From Sternotherus odoratus (lineage: Eukaryota > Chordata > Testudines > Kinosternidae): a DNA stretch of 64,000 bases. The translations under genes were made by a program, and so were the position numbers. Positions 57,480 to 64,000 of this stretch are shown here, piece after piece. The DNA is taken from positions 62,628,390 through 62,692,389 of the forward strand of contig JAVMKO010000003.1 of the NCBI GenBank assembly GCA_032164245.1, in the 5' to 3' direction. Within the stretch, counting starts at the first letter, position 1. Every line of letters begins with the position of its first letter. The notes beneath the pieces are model-generated. The model worked only from the letters and a program-made list of their open reading frames with translations, did not search any database and was not told where the DNA came from.

Positions 57480-59556
57480 CCAAGAAGAGATGTCATCATG
57501 ATCATGAGTAACTTAAATGCACAGGTAGGAAAAGCAAGTACACTCAGGAGGTTTGGTATCAGGCAGAAGAACAGGAATGGGTAGCAACTGCTAGAATTTG
57601 CAGTTTCCAATGACAGAGTGATCACTGATTTGTGTTTCCATCACCCAAAGATTCATAAGAAGACCTAGCACAACTCAGATTGTTTCACTAGGACTGTCAT
57701 CGATCATGTCTTCATTTACTATTATTGCTGGTTGTGACTGTGTACGCCAGAGGTTTTATAGGGGGGTGCCTATACATATATGTATAACATTAGTGGAATA
57801 TGGTTTTGCTATATTTGCTATGCAACGTATCTATGTGAAGATAATGATCCACTGGATCTGTTCATCCTATTTGTATGTATGTGTCTGTTTTGTAGTCAAA
57901 GTTATGAATATTGGCTATGTGCTTGGTTGGGTGTAAGTATACTTTAGGAAGCAGCTGAGCAGCTCTCTGAGCGAGAATTATTCTCAGTTAAGACCAATCA
58001 AGCTAACAATGAACTTTGTCGATGCCCGTCCACACCCGAGCTTCTTCAGGAATGTGGCCTGGCTGATAATGAACGGAGTCTGGTTCAAACCTACAACTGG
58101 ACCATGTGCTCTGAGTCTCCATGTGGACCCTGCATAAGAAGGAGGAAGGGCTCTCCACCCACAAGAGGAAGTCTATGTAAACCGGGGAGTGACCTCACCA
58201 TTTTGTTTTCAGCTGGCTCAAAGAACAGCCCTCCACCCCCCAAAGATACCTGGAAGAAACTGGAACAGAGGACTGTGGCTGCAGGGGGGGTGCGAGTGAT
58301 AGCTGGACCCAGGCTAACGGAGTTTAGCCTGAAAGAAGGAATTAACAGAGGGTGAGGCACAGATCAGTGTTAGAGCTGTGTTTTCTATTTTATTTTACTT
58401 GGTAATTCACTTTATTCTGTCTGTTACTACTTGGAACCACTTAAATCCTATTTCCTGTCTTTATTAAAATCATTTTTTACTTATTAGTTAACCTGGAGTA
58501 TGTGTTGGTACCTGGTGGGGAGGTGGGGAAACAGCTGTGCATATCTCTATCATTGTTATAGAGGGCGAACAATCTATGAGTTTGCCCTGTATAAGCTTTA
58601 CACAGGGCAAAACAAATTTTATTCAGGGCTTGACCCCATTGGGAGTTGAGCATCTGAGTGCCAGAGGTCAGAATACCTCCTGCCTGTTTCCAGAAAAGCC
58701 CACAGCTGTTAGGGAACGTGGCTCAGACCTGGCAGGGTACTGTGGTCCTAAGCTGTTGGGGCAGGAAAACTGAGACGGGGTAGCCTTGGTACATCGGGTG
58801 GCAGCTCCTAAGGGGGTTTCTGTGATCCCAACTTGTCACACTGGTAAACTATCATGGACCTATGAGTTCACAGAAGCGTTTAACTTGACGCCGATCATCT
58901 GCTTCTGCTGACAAAAGTGCACCTCCAACTTCGAAGAAAGCCAGTTAACAAGCCAAAATTGGTTCCACTAACGAAAAGCTCATATTACCACTAACCTATC
59001 AAATGAGTTTCTGTTCTGAACTGCTTAAGGACATCAAAGCATTAGAGACTGTAGTCTCACCCTCTTTGTCATCTGAGGAGGAATAGTGTTATTTCAAGTA
59101 ATCTCTGCTGACTTCTGCCAGCTCAGTGCTGGGGCCCCAGCCATACAAACATCATCCATGGATTAGTGAGGAGATGTTTAAAGTTGTCAGAGCTAAGAAA
59201 AAAAAAGTGAGGCTACAATTTGAGTCTTCACATACATGTTTGTCAAGAGCAAAAGCAAAGGCTGACTGGGTTAGACATCCTGCTCAAGATTACAACCAGC
59301 TCAGTGTTAACCTGTCCAGAAGGGACATTGATCAGGTAGCAACTATCAAATGTTTGGGCCAATGACATAGACAGTGCTGGAGGATGTTTGAAGGATGTGG
59401 ACACCTGTATAGTAGCAATTGCCATCTTTTGAGCCCATCTGTGGCTTTGTGAGCATGCTGTGATATTAAGCTTTTCATGAAGCAACAAGCAGATCTATAG
59501 GATCACAATTCTAGCATTTTTATTGTATGGTAGTAAATGGATGGCAACTTACCCCA
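57480..59556 (+). mobile_element. RTE-type LINE remnant, split by a solo LTR
   Basis: Three collinear pieces of an RTE/BovB-like ORF lie on the plus strand. First, endonuclease text from about 57480 to 57732 (SNLNAQVGKASTLRRFG, then HHPKIHKKT and TVIDHVF). Second, after the LTR, DADHLLLLTKVHLQLRRK at 58887-58940, the SDH-like close of the endonuclease. Third, linker text in a frame at 59126-59365 (PWISEEM, then SRRDID). The extreme C terminus, LAFLLYGSKWMATY, ends at 59556. The RT domain between linker and C terminus is missing, so an internal deletion occurred. The family call rests on remembered motifs. Confidence 0.72.
57733..58840 (+). mobile_element. Solo LTR (1108 bp) inserted in the RTE remnant
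   Basis: Starts TGTGACTGTG and ends AACTTGTCACA, with inverted TGTGAC/GTCACA ends. It is flanked by an exact 5-bp duplication CTGGT (57728-57732 and 58841-58845). An ATTAAA poly(A)-signal variant at about 58463 lies in a 'tttattaaaatcatttttta' context. No retroviral genes remain. Frames at 58104-58355 and 58537-58773 are accidental. The clean duplication makes it younger than the RTE copy. Confidence 0.9.
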
Positions 59557-59917
59557 TAGTAATTGTGGTTCTTCCAGATGCGTGCACATGTGGAGCCCAC
59601 TCATTGTATGTAGGCACCCCTTTCAGTAATGTGGAATATTTTCACCCATAGAGTCCAGTAGGGTTTGTACTCACACTCTTCATGTCATCGTGCTCTCTCT
59701 CCCAAGAGCATTAAAAGCACAATGATGCCAGACACCACTCAGTTCCTTCATCCCCCAGAATCTAATTTATAAGGCTCCAAACTGTGGGTAAGGAATGACA
59801 GGTCTTAGGGGCCACATGTGCAGACATCTCAAAACAACAGACTTACTATTAGGTAAGTAACCGTTCTTTCTTTGAGTACTGCACCTGTGGTTTCCACTCA
59901 TGATGATGAGCCAGCAG

Positions 59918-60530
59918 TCATCTTAAATGAAGATGGGAGCTAGGAGTTATTTGAAAAGACATTACAAAATCACCCATCCAAAATGGGTGTTCAATGTGGA
60001 AGCATTCACTCATGAAGAATGTTTTGTAAACATTATGAGCTGAAGTCCTGGTAGCTGTTCTGTAAACCTCAAGCACTGACACTTGACTTAAATATGCCAC
60101 CATTGTCACTTGTGCTCAGGAACAATGAGTCTGAATGTCTGAAGGAGGATTCATCTTATTATTATATGAACTCCTAATGTGATCAGATATCAATTTTGAA
60201 AGTGTGACATGATATAGCCATCTCTTTTGGTTTATTACCATAAGCAATAATAAGTCTTGAAGTGTTATAAAAAGATTTAGTTCTATCCAGGTAGCATAAC
60301 AATGATTTTTAATATCCAAGTTATGTAATTTTACTACTTCAGCTGTTGATGAATGAGGTCTTGAAAAGAAGACTGTGTAGGTGAATACTTTGATTTATAT
60401 GAAAGTCTGATAATTATTTTGGAATGAAGGATAGATGGGATCTCATAGTTACGTTGTCCATATGAAAAATCCTGTAGACAGGTTTTATCATTAATGCTTG
60501 TAGTTCACATATCCTATGTGCTGAGGTATT
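59918..60530 (-). pseudogene. Tyrosine recombinase remnant of the DIRS-like element
   Basis: Read on the minus strand from 60530 downward: RICELQALMIKPVYRIF (60515-60465), which should hold the first catalytic Arg. It continues with YLDRTKSFYNTSRLIIAYG (60293-60237). A 63-residue frame at 60109-59918 contains AYLSQVSVLEVYRTATRTS and HNVYKTFF. The second catalytic box (His-x-x-Arg) appears as His-Cys-Ser-stop, and the position expected for the catalytic Tyr looks like Phe. With these losses and frameshifts it cannot be active. The alignment is from memory. Confidence 0.6.
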
Positions 60531-60763
60531 TGACATAAAAAATGTACTGGAATTGGTAAAAGGTGAATTGGGCAGCTTGAGAGGAATTCAAAAGGCAACT
60601 CCATTTGAGAAGAAAGTCCTACAGCTAAATCCCATTATCAAAAAATCTTTATTATAGAAGGAGAATCAGACTAGACCCCTCAGAAAACTTTTCATTAACT
60701 GATGAGGGAAAATGGAACCCCCTTCTACTGGCAGATGAAATGTTGAAATCACTGCCAAATGTG

Positions 60764-61510
60764 CAGAGCCCTACCAAATTCGTTGTCATGAAAAATGTGT
60801 CACAGACTGGGAAATCTGTTATTTGGTGTGCTTTTACCCTGAACCATACAGATTTCACAGGATAGCATCTTTTCTCAAATTAGGGGTCCTGACCCAAAAG
60901 GAGTACAAGGAGGTTGCAAGGTAATTTTAGAGTGATTGTGGTATTGCCATCCTTATTTCCGCACCGCCTTCAGAGCCAGGTGGCCAGAGCATGACAACTG
61001 TTGACTGGGTGCCCAGCTCTGAAGGCAGCCCCACCACCAGAAGCATTGCAGAAGTAAGGGTGGCAATACCATATCATGCCACCCTTACTTCTATGCTGCT
61101 GCCTTCAGAACTGGGTGGGGAGGGGACGGGGGGCCCAGTTGGTAGATGCTTACTGAGGGCCCAGCTCAGCAGGCAGAATCACAGAAGTAAGGGTGCATGG
61201 TATGGTATTACCACCCTTACTTCTGTGGTGCCTTCAGAGTTGGGTTTATGACCAGCAGCCGTTACTCTCCAGGTGCCCAGCTCTAAAGGCAGCAGTGCAG
61301 AAATAAGGAGAGCAGTACCACAAACCCCCCCCCCCACACACACACACAATAACCTTGCGACCCCTCCAACTCCTTTTTGGGGCAGGAGCTCAGAAATTAC
61401 AACAATGTGAAATTTCAGATTTAAATAGCTGAAATCATGAAATTTATTATTTTTAAATTCCTACAACCGTGACTTTGACCAAAATGGACCAAGAATTTGG
61501 TAGACCCCTA
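60764..61510. mobile_element. Non-autonomous hAT element (747 bp) nested in DIRS
   Basis: The ends CAGAGCCCTACCAAATTC and GAATTTGGTAGACCCCTA are inverted (14 of 18 match). The flanking octamers CAAATGTG (60756-60763) and CACATGTA (61511-61518) match at 6 of 8. The interior contains repeated long hairpins and 'gccttcagag..gggt' words. A C10 run and a CA dinucleotide tract lie at 61325-61348. There is no transposase. Confidence 0.82.
61050..61227. repeat. Two perfect 16-bp hairpins inside the hAT element
   Basis: AGAAGTAAGGGTGGCA (61050-61065) pairs exactly with 61077-61092 across an 11-nt loop. CACAGAAGTAAGGGTG (61180-61195) pairs exactly with 61212-61227 across a 16-nt loop. Both are copies of one palindromic unit within the element's internal repeat. 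Confidence 0.9.
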
Positions 61511-61824
61511 CACATGTACTTTAAACTGAAGAGATAGATACAAGTGCTTCAAGTGTAATAAATAATTCTAAATTATCAAACTAGTATACTGAGTAGGAAT
61601 GTGAACCATAATGAAAAACGTATCAATTTTGAAAACTACATAATCTTCCTAGATAATTTTCTTCTCCAAAATAAGACATTCTGTACTTCTGAAGAATATA
61701 TGCTATCTAAGAAAGACATCTAGAAGTCATCCAAGACGTGAGATGTAGTTATGTTCGATCTGGGTGTAGAACTGAGTTATGATTCTGAAATATGAATTGG
61801 GTGTGTGGTAAATTGGCAACAGGA

Positions 61825-62008
61825 CAAACACTGGAATGGGTTCCCCAGGGAGGTGGTACAATCTCCTTCCTTGGAGGTTTTTAAGGTTAGGCTTGACAAA
61901 GCCCTGGCTGGGATGATTTAGTTGGGGATTGATCCTGTTCTGAGCAGGGGGTTAGACTAAATGACCTCCTGAGGTCCCTTCCAACCCTGATATTCTCTGA
62001 TTCTATGA
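61825..62008 (+). mobile_element. CR1 LINE 3' end, nested in DIRS
   Basis: 'tgggttccccagggaggtgg' to 'tctctgattctatga' is the last ~185 bp of CR1 in sense orientation, ending in the (ATTCTATGA)-type tail. It is severely 5'-truncated. DIRS-like text appears to continue on both sides. Confidence 0.82.
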
Positions 62009-62165
62009 CAATATCAGGAGATCTGAGAACCAGACCTGGAAAGGGCCAAGAAGGAGCTATCAATATAATTGAACTTTTTCTTGCCTTATCTTCCTTAACA
62101 TCCTAGGACATAAAGGAAAAAGAAGGAGGACATACATCAAATGATGTGACCTGTTATAGATCCTG

Positions 62166-63798
62166 GACCATCTTAAGGACTTAGTCACAGATTGACCTAA
62201 TTTAGTAGTGTAGACCTACCTTAGGTCTACTTATGTCTATCATGACAGGCAATTTTATATGGAAATAAAAAGCTGCTCTTTCCCCACTATCCCCCCGAGG
62301 ATAAAATGGCTACAAAATAAACTGTGTCCCATAATTTATGCACATTACCAGTTCTACTGTATTTCCTTTAGTGATAGTATAAAATAAGTGATACACTGGC
62401 CATAACATTTATCATTTATCTGAAATAAATGATATCCTTCTGAGGGGATGTTAAGATCGTCAAGAATACTGTATTTTAGTCACACTTTTTAAAAAGAAAA
62501 TGGCACAAATACAAGGGAAAGGAGTTGGTTGTAGAAGATCATGAGCCAAAGTTAAGGGTGTGGAGGGTGTCAACCAGTATGTCATATATAAAGTCCAAAA
62601 AATAAGCAGATACTTGCAATGCCTAAATTTTAATTGGACTACCTCAGCAGCATATAGTCTTATTTTAAAAACTTTTTCAAGCAAATGTATTTTTCAATAT
62701 ATATATATATACACAGATCATCCATAAACTTGAATAATGTATCAAACATCTTTAAATAACTATGGAATAGCCAACTTTAGGCATGTTTAAAATCTTAACT
62801 TAAATGACCACGGGAAAAGAAACTTTAAACTGGAATAATTTTAAGATATAGATAACTCTATAATCAGAAAGACAAAGAAAGATGCTAAGAATTTTGATAT
62901 AAAAAACTAAGACTTAACAAAATAGCTATTGTATATCAGATAATATATTGATAATCACTGACTATCAATTTCACTCTAGCCCTTTGCCTAAAAACTAATT
63001 AAATCAACACTTATGGTCAAACATACATACACTAAATAAAAACTCAAACATATACATGCTGTAAAGAATAAAGGAACCAAAAAAACTCACACTAGCACAA
63101 AATATTCCTTGAAAACAAGTTATGATAGTAATTTGTACATAATTATTTAAATATATTGCCAATAGTGAATTAACCCTTCTGATTATATATATATATAACC
63201 CAAGGCCATAGGAGGTACATCTGTATTGATGTAGAAAAATAGGAATAAAATTGTTAATATACACACAGAACTCAAGCTTTTTGTATGACTGAATGTTGTA
63301 TTTTTATTCTCACTACAATTGGTCAGATTACTCCCAAACTTCAAAGAGGTTCTGCACACATAATTTCTGAAGTAACAGACCATAGGCCTGACTGTACATG
63401 TCCTCTGTGCACAGCCTCCTATGGAAGAAGTTGGTTTATCCATGAGCTTGCAGGATAAAGCCCCTGAATTGTTCATATGCACCATTTTAATAGGAGCATT
63501 GTAGATCCCTAAAAAATTGTGAACTTCTTTCAGATTAACTCATTAATAAACCAATAAAAATAAGAACTATACATTAAAATCAGCATTATTTAAGCCCATC
63601 TGCATAAGCCAACTTGTCACCAGTAATGGCCCTTTGGAGAAAGGGGAATTTGTCACCCTGCCTAACCTGGCTGGTGATTCAATGCAAGTCTCAATTGTTT
63701 AGCTTTGCACAATAGTAAGACTTTGAATGGGACACTGTCAGGGGCAATGGCAAACAACTGAAATTCCTTAAAGGTAAAAAATAATCCTAATTTGAGTC
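62166..63798. other. Unannotated AT-rich sequence
   Basis: Contains short (TA)n tracts at about 62697-62711 and 63186-63198. No gene, RNA or dispersed repeat was recognised. Frames at 62460-62684, 63004-63264 and 63183-63485 have no domain. Confidence 0.4.
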
Positions 63799-64000
63799 TG
63801 TCATAAGTGTAAAGTGTCTTAGAGAGTTGGTTTACCTGTTAGGGGTTAACTGAGAGAGGGTGGGGTGACGTTCAAGCAGCCCACCTCGAGGAAGAACCAG
63901 GAAGTCAAGTTCAGTTCCCCAGGAGCTTTTGGGTGAGCTCGACCCTTTTTCCAGCTATGAAAGCTCTTCTCTTCTCTCCTAGCTGTGGGAGAGATGAAGT
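63799..64000 (+). mobile_element. LTR start, truncated by the window edge
   Basis: TGTCATAAGTGTAAAGTG at 63799 opens an LTR of the same family as 49207-49993 (which is antisense). The phrase 'accaggaagtcaagttcagt' is shared about 100 bp in. The remaining part, and whether internal retroviral genes follow, lie beyond 64000. Confidence 0.65.

Larger units (their letters stand above)
59558..62165 (-). mobile_element. DIRS-like tyrosine-recombinase retrotransposon remnant
   Basis: An antisense, decayed internal-to-3' part of a DIRS-type element. Segments 59558-60763, 61511-61824 and 62009-62165 join once a hAT and a CR1 tail are removed. The left end has two related ~50-bp direct repeats, 'taattgtggttcttccagat' at 59562 and 'taagtaaccgttctttcttt' at 59854, each running into 'ctgtgg/atgtgg..ccactca'. 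They suit the split direct repeats of this class. The recombinase remnant is listed separately. Internal text at 61511-62165 was matched from memory only. Confidence 0.6.

Noticed and set aside
59126..59365. Novel 79-residue gene
   Set aside because: Its sequence matches the linker region after the endonuclease of RTE-type LINEs and lies collinear with other RTE pieces.
1..64000. A new multi-gene biological system
   Set aside because: I searched both strands and found no conserved gene cluster. All readable coding text derives from decayed retrotransposons.

Overview
The window reads as non-coding DNA from an amniote nuclear genome, most likely a turtle. I infer this from the repeat mix: many CR1/L3-type LINE fragments in both orientations, short solo LTRs of reptile type, hAT and PIF/Harbinger-like MITEs, a Tigger-like element, a MIR-like CORE-SINE, and remnants of an RTE LINE, a restriction-like-endonuclease (R2-like) LINE and a DIRS-type tyrosine-recombinase retrotransposon. 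Family names come from remembered sequence resemblance, because no database could be searched. I found no host exon, rRNA, tRNA, CRISPR array or bacterial-style operon. All the long open reading frames lie in GC-rich minisatellites, in LTRs, or opposite decayed transposon genes.

Layout. 1-5 kb: AT-rich sequence with two probable antisense LTRs (about 640-1465 and 3830-4794). 5-12.6 kb: a hAT MITE (5326-5680), GC-rich repeats, and a well-preserved 872-bp hAT element (10648-11519) nested in an older repeat, with perfect 15-bp ends and an exact 8-bp target duplication. 14-21.6 kb: two more hAT-type elements, an R2-like LINE 3' end (17150-18030), a CR1 scrap, a Harbinger-like MITE and a solo LTR. 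23.8-27 kb: a cluster of four MITEs and a MIR-like SINE. 28.3-29.9 kb: a CR1 split by a 731-bp solo LTR. 32-39 kb: a 91-bp hAT MITE, a Tigger-like element with internal minisatellites, and a 1.33-kb Harbinger-like element that contains a second copy of a nearby 215-bp segment. 42.6-45.8 kb: a hAT element followed by a 1.77-kb CR1. 48.8-51.3 kb: a CR1 hit by an LTR, a MITE and a second LTR. 51.6-52.9 kb: a second copy of a repeat family first seen at 12.2 kb, then a purine-rich tract. 55.4-57.0 kb: a CR1. 57.5-59.6 kb: an RTE LINE interrupted by a 1108-bp solo LTR. 59.6-62.2 kb: an antisense DIRS remnant carrying a nested hAT and a nested CR1 tail. The window ends inside another LTR that begins at 63799.

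No genes work together here. The value of the window is its transposon stratigraphy: several target-site duplications are intact, so the relative order of insertions can be read directly. Stretches listed as unannotated showed me nothing recognisable and could be decayed repeats, intron or intergenic sequence, or undetected regulatory DNA.
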